A DNA stretch of 64,000 nt from assembly GCA_905331475.1 (NCBI GenBank), contig CAJNYU010001128.1:1-64000 (forward strand), given 5' to 3'. The stretch comes from Rotaria socialis (Eukaryota > Rotifera > Eurotatoria > Philodinida > Philodinidae). A program made the translations under genes and the position numbers. This document shows, one piece after another, positions 39,657-50,511 of this stretch. Each line of letters starts with the position of its first letter. The stretch's first letter is position 1. The notes below the pieces were generated by a model, which made no database searches, was not told the DNA's origin, and saw only the letters and a program-made list of their open reading frames with translations.

Positions 39657-40303
39657 TCATGGATGTTGGATTGCATCATTGAGCTGAGCATTGTAACGAA
39701 AGATCAAGTCGTTCAATTGTCTATAAACGGACCAATAAAGTTGACCGATGTTAATGAAATCTTTTTGAAGTAGGGTTTTGGTGTTTTCTGGTAATTCAAA
39801 ATCAATTTGAACGTTTTCTGTTGGAATACTTGGCTCATTTCTACTATACCATCGCTTAACATTTTTAACACCATGGTAAACTTGTACGATTTTCTCTTTA
39901 AGATCATTCTCAGCTATATTCGTAGAAACATCGTGAACAAGAACTTTATGAGTGACTTGGTCTTCTTCAATCAATATTCCTAATTGATTACCGGATTCCT
40001 TGTTTCTCTTGTTCTCCTTTTGTAAGGGTATAGTCGGTTTTAAAGCTTTTACGCGACACTGTAAGCTACCAATAGTGATCAAACCATTTGCTATGAATTC
40101 TTCAGCTTGCTTTGTTGATTAAAAATGAATTTGAACAAGTTTTTTGGGAGTTTTAAGGTTATCCTTTGCATCGATGCATCGGTGTACATGTATAATACCT
40201 TTATAACTTGTTAAAAGTTGTTTTCTAAGGTCATTTTCAGATATTGTAGTATGGACATCCAACAAAGAGCTCTATCGGTGGGCTCTTCTTGATTCTCCGT
40301 CAT
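39657..40303 (-). pseudogene. Decayed ORF with two RRM-like repeats, possibly retroelement ORF1
   Basis: Two successive minus-strand segments have the same plan: DVHTTISENDLRKQLLTSYK...VHRCID then VHDVSTNIAENDLKEKIVQVYHGVKNVKRW, each followed by P-x(3)-V-Q-I-x-F and a region like an RRM second half. The first carries an in-frame TAA after LVQIHF (near 40123), and a frameshift separates it from the upstream MTENQEEPTDRA start (ATG at 40303). Such paired degenerate RRMs are found in non-LTR retrotransposon ORF1 proteins and in repetitive rotifer genes. No reverse transcriptase lies nearby. A host gene remnant remains possible. Confidence 0.45.
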
Positions 40304-42317
40304 GATCGTAATATTGTATTCAAATTTTAGCTATTAATATTAACATCACTACCCATTAGTATGTACTGGTGGTGTAAGGACATAGTCATGACAAAGTTAT
40401 TTCCTTTTATGTGTAATACAGAATAATTGCAACAAACCTGACGTGAATTGGTGAAAAACATTTCCCAGTGTTATGAAAGAAATATTTTTGCATATACTTT
40501 GTGTTGCTCATGGGATAATTATAATGAAAAATGCCTATATGCCATTCAATAGAACATAAAGCAGATTTTTTCAGGTAACATTGCTCGATGCATTTTCTTC
40601 TCGCTATCGTAATTTTTATGATGATGCTTTGGCGTCATTTTTTCGAAATGAAAGAACAATGACATTAGGTGATGAGATGTTTCGTGTACTTCGCGGTAAC
40701 TTTGGAGGACGAGGAAAATAGTCTAAATTATACAGATGTGTTTATGTTAGACCTTTTTGTCTATCGAAGAACTAGAGGGTAGTTTCGACTCCTATAACAT
40801 TTAAACAAGCAAATTTCCAACTTAAATAAAAACGTATACTACATCGAATACATTGAGAAAAACAGTTAACTATTGATAATAATCAAATTAATACATTGTA
40901 AATGAATTTAATAAAAGAATTTTAGATGATACAGACAGAGCAGTTACAAAAGTGAAACATAAATGTACTTACTTATGATATATACATATATATTCTACAT
41001 TAAATAGCATACTGCACTAGGAAAACAATTTACTTCATCAAATCTTTTCTTACTACGACATTAATTTGATGAGTCTCTTATCGAATGCACGTAGAGTTGG
41101 CTTGAAATTTATTAGACTTTTATTTTTCAGTTGTTTTTTTTTCTTTTTTTGATCAAATAGCTTGCTTAATACATGTTGTAATCTTAGTTCTATTTGTTAT
41201 TGACTAGTCAACATAAAAGAATTCCTTTTTGATTTTTTGAGAACACTTACTAATATCTCTATGCACATTTTAACCTGACAAATAAATTTCAATTTCGTAG
41301 AGACAATATTTAAATTCTTTCGAAGCATTGGACGAGATTCATTCACCATATTAACTTTGCTTCTTGTTCAAGTTGATACTTATTCACTCGGTTATGTGCA
41401 TATGTTGTTGATGCTTTTCTCAATGTTACTCGAAAAATATGCACTCGTTTTGACTTAATTATAGATGATGAATTGAAAATAATTGTAAAAAAGAAAGATT
41501 ATAACTTGTTTGTATGAATCTCATGACTAATGGAGATGCTTATACTTTTCCATTTCATATTGTATGAATCGAGCAACTCGGCTACAAGTCTAGTTGAATG
41601 TGCTATGAATCACTTTTCAATATATTAATTATCAACCACAATGAAACAATCAATAATATATATTGTGGAATGCATCATTTCAGAGTGAATGAGAAGTTGA
41701 AATCACAAGACGTATACTATGGAACTAAGAAAGCTCAAAGTTAGCACAAATCATTTAGATTACAAGATACATAAAATTTATACAATCTAAACGATTTAAT
41801 ATCAATAAATCAAACATAAACACTTAGCAGTAAAATCTACTTTATCGCTTAAAACAACATATCAATAATTATAAACGGACATATGTTGACTAAAGAGTAA
41901 CATCGGTTAAACGTATAGTTCTTTCCTTAGATTATTTATTACATCATAATTCAAGTGGACGCGATTCTTCATTATATCAAAAATTTTTCTATTGCACATC
42001 AATACCGAAGAAAAACCATGTCTATAATTATATTCGGATTGTTTTTTTCTTTGAATCCTTTCATTGATAGTTGGTAGTTATATCTATCATTAAATAATTT
42101 GAAGTAGAAAAGTCAATTATCTATGTTTTTTATAAGAATTAAAAATACAGATATATTTTTTTTTGAAACAAAAAGAATGAAATGTTCACTAGTACATTCT
42201 TTGATTGAAATAGTTATTCTTAATAAAAATAACCTCTATTGCTTTTATAGAAATTGAAAGATGTTTCTTTGATCAGGATTTTAAAATATGATTTCTTTTT
42301 CGGTACGATATGTTTAA
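40304..42317. other. 2-kb region without a complete gene
   Basis: Mostly AT-rich non-coding sequence, except for one short orphan exon-like frame near 40577-40721 (separate entry). Confidence 0.5.
40577..40721 (+). other. Orphan exon-like frame of unknown function
   Basis: After TTTTTTCAG the sequence stays open for 48 codons to a TAG, with good codon character: SSRYRNFYDDALASF and LGDEMFRVLRGNFGGRGK. It could be a last exon whose upstream exons are lost, or a gene fragment. I recognise no family, and no start codon or donor partner is evident. Confidence 0.3.
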
Positions 42318-43478
42318 TCATAGTTTTTTCCAAAAATCAAGATCTTGTCTAATGACGTTAATTAAATCACCAACATGAACAGTTCCAGAAATAATCTCCG
42401 AACCATCAAATTGTCCTAAATAAATACCAAACAAAGCTTTGATGCCATACTGATTGGGTTTAAGTCGATAACTAAATTATAATATTTTTATTTGTCTTAA
42501 GAAATAAAATATTTCAAGTTACCTTCTCAATGTTTTCCAGGGTTCTTGGTTGGAATCTTTAATACCAGTTTCTTGATCTACTGTCGGCAAAAGACATCTT
42601 TAATGCAACAATATTCATACACAGATTTTAATCAATTTTAAAACAAAAACCTTAAGGAAGGTGAAATCCATTTTAATTTCACTTGACCAATATCAACATC
42701 TCTCCAGCAATCCTATCACGAGAAACAAAAATCTCTTTTATTAAAAGTCATCAAGTTTACTGTACTTCTGAATATGGTTCACTTCCATTAGTTACAATAA
42801 TATTCGGTCGAAAATTGTATATTTTAATTTTCTTTTCTAATCGTGTATTCAAATTGGTAACAGATTCCAATGAACATAAATGTATTGGACAAACATCATG
42901 ATACACAGCAACATGATGATCTTCTGCTACATTTGGAAAATCTGGTTTATTTTTACTTGAACGTGTTTGAAATTGTTTTTCATCAAAAATAACTAAATCA
43001 ATTTGATCGTTACTTTGAAAAAATCTTCGAAACCAATGAGATATCGTATCGTCATAACGTAAACCAAGTATTGGTTCGTCCCAACAACTATATGTATTCA
43101 ACTGTTTTATTGAAACAAATATTCAAAAGTAATTGACTTACTGGCAATACATTATTTCTTTTGGTAATGGACTAACAGATATAAGCAGATCAGGCATATT
43201 AGGTGCTCGAAGTAAAAGTCCATTTTCAACAAATGATGGTTGAATAAGTGCCATACTTGGTAAAACACGTTGTGATAAATGTCGGCCATCTTTGACAATC
43301 ATCCATCGTCTATTTTAGAATGGATTGAAATTGAAAATTAGTGATTGAAATTTGTTTACCTATCGTAGATTCGTGGATCGGATGGAAGAGCTAAGCCATA
43401 TCTTGTAACTAACGCTTCTTGAACTCTAACGCCACCACAAGATTTTATTGGATAAATGAGTAATTCTTGTACTTGCAT
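42318..43478 (-). CDS. MOSC-domain protein, mARC-like molybdenum enzyme
   Basis: Six exons give 299 residues from the ATG at 43478: 43478-43360, 43309-43142, 43087-42766, 42712-42651, 42597-42523 and 42471-42318. Introns are 50-54 bp, GT/AG. Diagnostic segments are ELLIYPIKSCGGVRV (MOSC N-terminal), YDRRWMIV, NFRPNIIV and KLKWISPSLRCL containing the candidate molybdenum-ligating Cys, followed by TVDQETG and EPWKTLRSYR. This is the plan of mitochondrial amidoxime-reducing component, which reduces N-hydroxylated compounds with cytochrome b5. The usual N-terminal membrane anchor is not visible: ATTACAG ends 16 bp before the ATG codon and may be an acceptor, so an upstream coding exon could exist. 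The frame remains open for several codons above this ATG. Confidence 0.85.
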
Positions 43479-43840
43479 TATTCGAATTTGATTCCTGTAA
43501 TCAAAGATATATGCTCGTTTAAAAGAGAATTAATTTATTGAGATAATGTAGACATGATGGATGAATATCTATATACATTCTTCATCTATATTATTTTTTT
43601 CGTTTCTGTGCGTCTTATTCTTCTTTCGCAACGAAATAGATCATCAAAAGGAATCAATCATACCTTCTCCATCCATATTATTTATTTCTCTTTTTCCCCT
43701 AGTATTTTGCTTTGCTTTTTAACTAAACCAATCAATTACACAAGTTAGTACGTACGCACGTTTCATATTCATTACGATTTTTCATACGTAATATAGATGA
43801 CACCATCTGATCACTATCGTAAAAACATACGCAAAAGTTG

Positions 43841-44191
43841 TTTTTGTGTACTCCAAAGAAAATGAGTACACTCTAGATTCGGTTAGTGTGTCCGGCCGGC
43901 CGTTAACATGATAACTTGTGAAAGCCTCATCCAATTGCCATGAAATTTTGTACACAGAATGATCTCATCAATATCTCAGTCGAGTTCGAAGATGAGAAGG
44001 GTCCGTCAATAAATGTCTGAGTTATTGAAAAAATTGTCATTATTGACCAGACCATCCCTGAGGGGGGGGGGTACAGAGATTTTTTGAAAAAGAAAGTTTT
44101 TTTCTCAGAATTATTCACAACATGTATAAATCGATTCAGTTTTTGCAGTACACATAACAATCGGATGCGAATCCGATGTTTCCGCATTTAT
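43841..44191 (+). repeat. Dispersed repeat, copy A (internally deleted)
   Basis: Shares long blocks with 47429-47951 in the same orientation: GTGTGTCCGGCCG, TCGAGTTCGAAGATGAGAAG, CAGACCATCCCTGAGGGGG, TCTCAGAATTATTCACAACA and GCAGTACACATAAC. Begins with a small palindrome, GTGTACTC...GAGTACAC. Compared with copy B it lacks about 175 bp, the join falling in a TTTTT shared by both ends of the missing segment. Confidence 0.85.
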
Positions 44192-47100
44192 TTAACAATA
44201 TCTTTGTCATTGGTTGCATTCAAAATAGATTTAAGTATCGACTGGATATGGATTTGTGTTATTTTCCTTTGATTAGTATCATTCGATGTTGTATACATCT
44301 AGACAATATTGACTGATTTGACTTAAAAGATTTTGCATTTCTACCTAATAAATAAATAAATTAAAAACCTAAGATAATTACGCATGTAGAGAAATATGCT
44401 ATTGCTTTCATGTTTTGTTTCATTTACACTTTATAAAAAATGGATGCGATATAAAGATAAACAGATGTAAATAGAGAGATAGGATCCTCGGTTTATTCAG
44501 AAAATAAAAGTAAATGATATTGATTAATATCTACTTATTCAATACTAATATTAAAGGCATATTCCAAAGATAAGACTCGTAGAATGAAATCGAATAATGT
44601 TGATATATGAACTTGTTTTCTCTTGATTAGAATAAAGCTCAACTAATTTGATTGAAATTCAAATGATAAGTTAAACTTTATTCATTAGTATCCAATTTCT
44701 TTTGTTTCAGAGGTCATGTTTTTCTTCTTACTATTTGTTTTATTTTGAGATTAGTTAAACAACGAAGGAAATTAATTAACTAAATAGATTCCTGATGACT
44801 CAAAACTTTAAGAGAAACTTATAGTGCAGAAATGATCTGTTTTAAATTAAGACTTGATGACATCAAACACAAAAACTATCCTAATCCACATATTTATGAA
44901 TAAATAGTTTGCAAGACCGAAATTTTAATTTTTTAATTTTGTTCATGTCATGCCATGCCATCCGCTATATGTCGTAGCTAAAAAAATGTCGTGTTTTTTT
45001 CCTAAGATGATTCAATATTCTTGTTGCATACCTTAGTAAAAGTAGATATGTATATTGAAAATCAAGTACAATTTAATCGACATTTCTTTAGTTATTTTTT
45101 GTATAGAATAATTTTAAATTTAACCTTATTACCGAACGAATCGGAGGGTGTGAGTGTGGGTGTAGGGACAGCCGACATCCACATTCACACCCACGCCCAT
45201 ACCTTCAAAATTTCGTGATTTCAAGTGATTTCAGATGATTTTAACTTGATTTCAGAGATTGCAGTCAGTTTTTTCCCTCTTGACTGTGCGTCATGAAATT
45301 AATTTTCTTATAAATATAGTTACAAGGAAATATTTTTGTAATAAGAAATGAAGATCAAATAGTAAAACTCGAGTTGTTTTCATACAGAAGGAATCCAATT
45401 GCCTTTCGACGTAAGCTATGATCTTTTGTTTTTTAGTAAAAAAAATCTTTGATTACAACTTTTTGTTACATCTATCGATCCTTGTAGAGTACATCTTCTT
45501 CGATTTAATCTAAGAGTTAACTTTGTCAGAGCAGTTGCAAAATATGATCATAAAAAAGCATGAAGATATCATATTTGAATGTTTTTCACATAACCTTCAA
45601 GGCACACAAATGACCTTTTAATTAAAAAAAAAGATGGAATTTTATTTGACTGAGAAAAGGATTTCTGGCTTTTTAGCCAATGGTTTTAGTATTTTAAAAA
45701 TTTCCACTGACACCTTTTATATTGACCAGTGACTAGCTGAGAAACACTGAAGAGGAAAGAAAGCGAATTTTTTTCTCATTAAAATGCAATTGTAAATAAG
45801 CAAAACGATTGTGTAATATCCATCAGCATCAATTAGAAAAATTAAAATAAAAAATCACTATTTTTGCTTATTTCACACTCGTTACGTACTAAATCTAAAA
45901 TGAAAGATTTGAATATTAAAATTAAAATAAAGGTATACACAATATTTTTTCATTAAAAACTTAGATCGATGATTCTATCTTTATCCTTAAGTTTATTTCT
46001 CGTAAGATATAAAATTGGCATGAATTAAACATATAAATTCGATTTAAAATCGATTCGTTTCGATCAAATGAGAACGAAACCAAAGGGCCAATATTAGTAT
46101 TTAGTAATGAAATACTTCTAAATCAATATCTTCCTAAATTCCGACAAAGCATAAAAGTATAAACGTAACAAACGACAGATCTAAAGAACAAAAAACCAAA
46201 TAAATAATTGACATATATCTGTTAGTAAATGATAAGTTATTATAATAATAAAATTCCATCTAGACAATTAGAAAGAAAATGTATTCAGTCTTGTAGATAT
46301 GGCACATCTTATTGAAGTTTTAAGGTTTTTAAACGGAATGAAAACGAAACTAATAATATATCTACATAAAAAATGAATCTTGTACATTTTGATTGCAGTT
46401 TGAAAATAAAAGAAAGTTCAATTGTTCTCTCCTAGAAAATCATTGGAAAACTGGGTTAAATTTAACACTAAAATAGTCAAATCAGGCTACTTAATAATAA
46501 TCATCTAGACATGAGAAAAATAATTCTTTCATAAGGTTATAAAGGTAAAATAAAACAAACAAGAATTTTCTCACCTAAAGACTAAACGTTCTGTTTATCT
46601 TAGCGTTGCTATTTTATGGTAAATAAATAAATGTATTCTAAGTAGAATAAAGTTTTACCAGAACAAATGAACAACAAACAAAATAAATTATGTATAAGAC
46701 TAACGTAAGTAATCCGAATATAATTGTTTGAGTAGTTGACAGAAATGAATCATCAACAATTCTAAAAAGCCTACACCTAGAATATTAATAGACACTTATG
46801 TATCAATATAGACCTTGTTTAGACTAGAAAATGTAATGTTAAATTAGGACATACGATCGGTCGAAATTTTAATTCATATTTAATACACGTTTCAGAAATA
46901 ATTCAACTTTTATCCTCCAATCGAGAAAGTACTTAATCGACTAGTTAAAATCATAAATGAGTCTCGACCAAGTCGCTGAATATCATTGATAAAAGATATG
47001 GTCAATATGATGAACTGAATAATATTGACGAATAGGTATAGTGCCGTAAGAACTCAGAACACTAAAATATTACAAAGGTCTCTAGCTGAAAAAGTGAGCT

Positions 47101-47428
47101 AAAATAGCGGAAAATAAGTCTAAAAGTTTTACTACACACTTATTGGTTATTGACTAGATATAGAAGCGACATTTTGTTGCGTAAGTGCATGCTAAAATTA
47201 TGCACTTCAATTATATTATAGTGGTCATGTATCAAATCTGACTGTTGCATCAAAGTCATCAGTGTGAACGCATATGGATTTAATTCACAATTCAAACTGA
47301 GGTTTTTCTCTCCAGCATAGACAATACCATATACATATAAACAAGACTATCACATCGAAAGAGTTTTTTCAACAAGATGGCACTAAGAATAAGAAAATTT
47401 CTTTGAAATTTTCTAAACAGTTGAATCG

Positions 47429-47951
47429 TTTTTGTGTACTCAAAAAAAAAAGAGTACACTATAGAATCGGTCAGTGTGTCCGGCCGTCCGTTTATTCGAT
47501 AACTCTTCACAATTACATTCGATTGAGCTGAAATTTTGTGCACAGAATTGTCTTATCAATATCTAGGTCGAGTTCGAAGATGAGAAGGATCCGTCAAGAA
47601 ATGGCTGAGTTGTCGAAAAAATTGTCATTTTTGATCAGACCATCCCTGAGGGGGAGTACAGGGATTTTTCAAAAAAAAAATTTTCTCAGAATTATTCACA
47701 ACATATATAAATCGACTCAGTTTTTAACGCTGATTCTAAATCTGATATTAGTTTTGAACTAAGTCATAGCTTTCTAACGAAACATCGCCTGAAAAACGTC
47801 TCAAAATTCACAAAAACTCCATCCAGAAATCAAATTGTCTAGTTTCTCATGATAATTTTCGTGTTCAGGCATTCTAGAATGACTCATATGTCGCATGCAC
47901 TTTTTGCAGTACACATAACTCTCGGATGAAATCCGAAGTTTCCACATTTTT
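47429..47951 (+). repeat. Dispersed repeat, copy B (longer)
   Basis: Second copy of the element at 43841-44191, about 3.6 kb downstream in direct orientation, with about 175 bp (roughly 47725-47900) absent from copy A. Similarity by eye is high but not complete, indicating divergence. No protein is encoded. Confidence 0.85.
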
Positions 47952-48667
47952 ATAATAAAAATCGGACTAAAAAGACAGTTAATGTTATTGAAAATAAATA
48001 TAACATCATCTGTCAGATATTGCATTCATTAATTTTCTATTCGCTGCAGTTATCCTACTGATTCAAGACTGGATCCTATGTGGATCTTTCTTATTCATAT
48101 TATTCTCTATCAAAATCGTAGATGATAGTGAAAAAAATTAAATAGAATTATCTACATAAATATAGGTATAACTTGATCTTCTGTATTAATTCCGAACGCT
48201 ATAATGTTGGATTTATAAAATCTACCGAAATTTGAATATAAATAAAAATAAAAATAATACCATTAACTATTAACACTGATAAAAATTGATCTTTTTCCTA
48301 GTTAGTTCATACAGATAATCAACTAAGTCAACTAATCTATTCATATATGTTCATATGTTTGATCTTTTACAGCTAAAAACTATTTAGCGCGACTATAGAT
48401 TTAATTGAGGATAACAACTAACAAAAAAACAGAAGAAATACTTCCAATTAAAAAAACAATTCTATTTTTATCAACGAATTCTACGATCAATACAATAAAA
48501 TCAAAAAATGCAAACTTTTTAAATAGTAAAATGACAGAATATATGCTGATAAAAATTGAAATCAGGTGAAGATCAACGATTATTGATAGAAAAACATTTT
48601 TAATACATCTGAAGGAGTATAAAATACTATGTATTTGAATGTGTCTAAATATATGTTCGTTAGTTAA

Positions 48668-49497
48668 CCCTTAAGAGCCGGATGTCCCTTCCAACGGACA
48701 TAGTATAACTTCAATAAAATCTACTATAAGAATTTTTGTGCGAAGCCTAACATTTTTGTGAACTAATATAACCTTCATGATCATGAAGAGATAAAAATAT
48801 AATTATGAAGTGACTCATAGACTGAACAAGGAAGATGCGAAGACTCATGATTTTTTTAAATATCATGGAGCATTTTTTTATTCATATAATCGATGTGTGA
48901 CTTTGATTTTTTAAGCGATATTGCTAAATATAGTGTTAAAATATCTCAGGAAGCCACTCCGTAAATTATAAACTATTTCACTAACGCAGCATACCATAAT
49001 AAGCAAAATATTCCGTGTATAAGATATTTCCAATATTTCTCCTCAGGAAAAAATCGAAACATGGGAATTTCGACTTGAAATTTCGCTCATATATAGCTGA
49101 TATGCTATTTAGATTGCCCTGAAAATTTCAGCAACAGCTGTTATTTACTTCTGGAGATATAGCATGTTGAAGAAAAGCCGGATTTTGTCAGTTTTTGCAT
49201 AATTTTGTTGCAGTTTTTCTGCATCCAATATCTCAATAGCAAAGCGTCCGTTTTTACTGAAAATTTCAGGGCAATTTAAGGATCATATAAACTGATTATG
49301 GGGGAACTCAAATTGAAATTCCTTTCTTTCAGGTTTTTACAAGGTTCAATATTTCGACTAAAGGTCGTTGTGTAACTCGAGAAGAAGAAGGAGGCAATCC
49401 GTTTTGGCTATAGTATGAGCATATTGAGGGTCCATCAGCTCCATTTTTATGATTTTCTTCCTAATGTCTCAAGAAAAACCCCTTCGGCTTTTAAGGG
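48668..49497. mobile_element. piggyBac-type MITE flanked by TTAA
   Basis: 830 bp bounded by TTAA at 48664-48667 and 49498-49501. The left end reads CCCTTAAGAGCCG and the right end is the reverse complement of CCCTTAAAAGCCG, one mismatch in 13. TTAA target duplication plus termini starting with CCC are hallmarks of piggyBac elements. Internal inverted blocks also occur (GCCCTGAAAATTTCAG near 49117, CTGAAAATTTCAGGGC near 49258). There is no transposase frame, so it is non-autonomous. Confidence 0.8.
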
Positions 49498-49606
49498 TTA
49501 AGCGAGCCGGAACACTCAAAGAATAATAAAGATACTAAGAAGGTTTCTGATAGTTCTTTTCTGCTAATTGGTTTGATTTTTATCTACAATAAAGAAGATA
49601 TGCTCA

Positions 49607-49828
49607 ATGTATCTTATTAATCATCAATATAGTCATACAGATGAAACATTATCATCACCTTCACCCTCAACAAATGAAAATTTAATTGAATTAAAATTAT
49701 CTAAAAAATGAAAATTTATTTTTAATAAAGATACGAAACAGTCAAATGAAGATGACGATGTAGCATGTAAATCTCTTATTGCAAGATCATCAATAAACGA
49801 AACATGTCGATCATTGATTGTCAATTAA
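49607..49828 (+). pseudogene. Unidentified coding-like fragment with one in-frame stop
   Basis: From ATG 49607 a frame of 73 codons runs to TAA at 49826, broken once by TGA after IELKLSKK. Codon usage is protein-like, with a Ser/Thr/Asp-rich, probably disordered sequence ending SSINETCRSLIVN, like a cytoplasmic tail. No family recognised; it may be the 3' end of a lost gene. Confidence 0.35.
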
Positions 49829-50068
49829 AAATAAAATAAAAGTTTTCTCTCTTTGTGTCTTTTTCTCATTAGTCATTGTATTTTACTATTAGCCAGAGAT
49901 TTTTTTCTAAAACAGTCACCTTTAAGCTTTCCATTTTTTATTTTCTCTGCTTTTTTTCATCTGTAGTGTACTTCATCTATGACAAAAAAAGCAGAACAGA
50001 TTTTGTGAGTGTTATTCATGCTGATGTGTATTTGCATTTTTTGTTCTTCGTTTTTGCTTTTTGATGAA

Positions 50069-50250
50069 GTATGTTCAGATTTCGAACAAAAGCCAATTTC
50101 TGAAATATCCATGATTTCCAAAAACACATATACTCAAAGAAAAGTATTTTCGGATATTTTAAAAGGTACGGAAATTTCAGGAATTACCCAACCTTTCGAA
50201 CTGAAGAGGATTTTGGAAGTATCACTTCCGAAATTTTCGAAATTTTCTTT
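50069..50250 (+). repeat. GAAATTTC-rich repeat, copy 1
   Basis: Begins GTATGTTCAGATTTCGAA and is dense in GAAATTTC/TTCCGAAATT words. The region 56380-56638 carries the same start sequence and the same words in inverted orientation. Confidence 0.6.
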
Positions 50251-50511
50251 GTTGTAAATGTGAACACTGCTATGAATAATCGAGAAAAGAGAAACATATT
50301 ATAAGCGTCCACAGCTGTAATAAATTAGGCATAGTCAAAAAAAACGGCAAGAAAAGAGAAACATTTCTCTATGAGCAAATTCGACTATGTATTAATATTA
50401 TATTTTTCCGTTCAACAAGGTCAACCGTTTTATTCTTCAATGAGGAGAATATTTATAAGCAAAGAATCAATATATATCGTCTTGAGAAAAGCGTTACAAT
50501 TTCAGTCAAAG

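Larger units (their letters stand above)
43479..49606. other. 6.1-kb repeat-bearing region without genes
   Basis: Holds two copies of a dispersed repeat (43841-44191 and 47429-47951), a GT/AC-rich imperfect hairpin near 45143-45202, and a TTAA-flanked MITE (48668-49497). No supported coding sequence is seen elsewhere in it. Confidence 0.6.

Noticed and set aside
45143-45202. GT/AC-rich imperfect hairpin as a regulatory RNA
   Set aside because: Explained by opposing GTGTGGGTG-like and CACACCCAC-like simple repeats, with mismatches and no transcript context.
49117-49275. Internal inverted blocks of the MITE as a separate hairpin element
   Set aside because: They lie wholly within the TTAA-flanked element and are best described as part of it.
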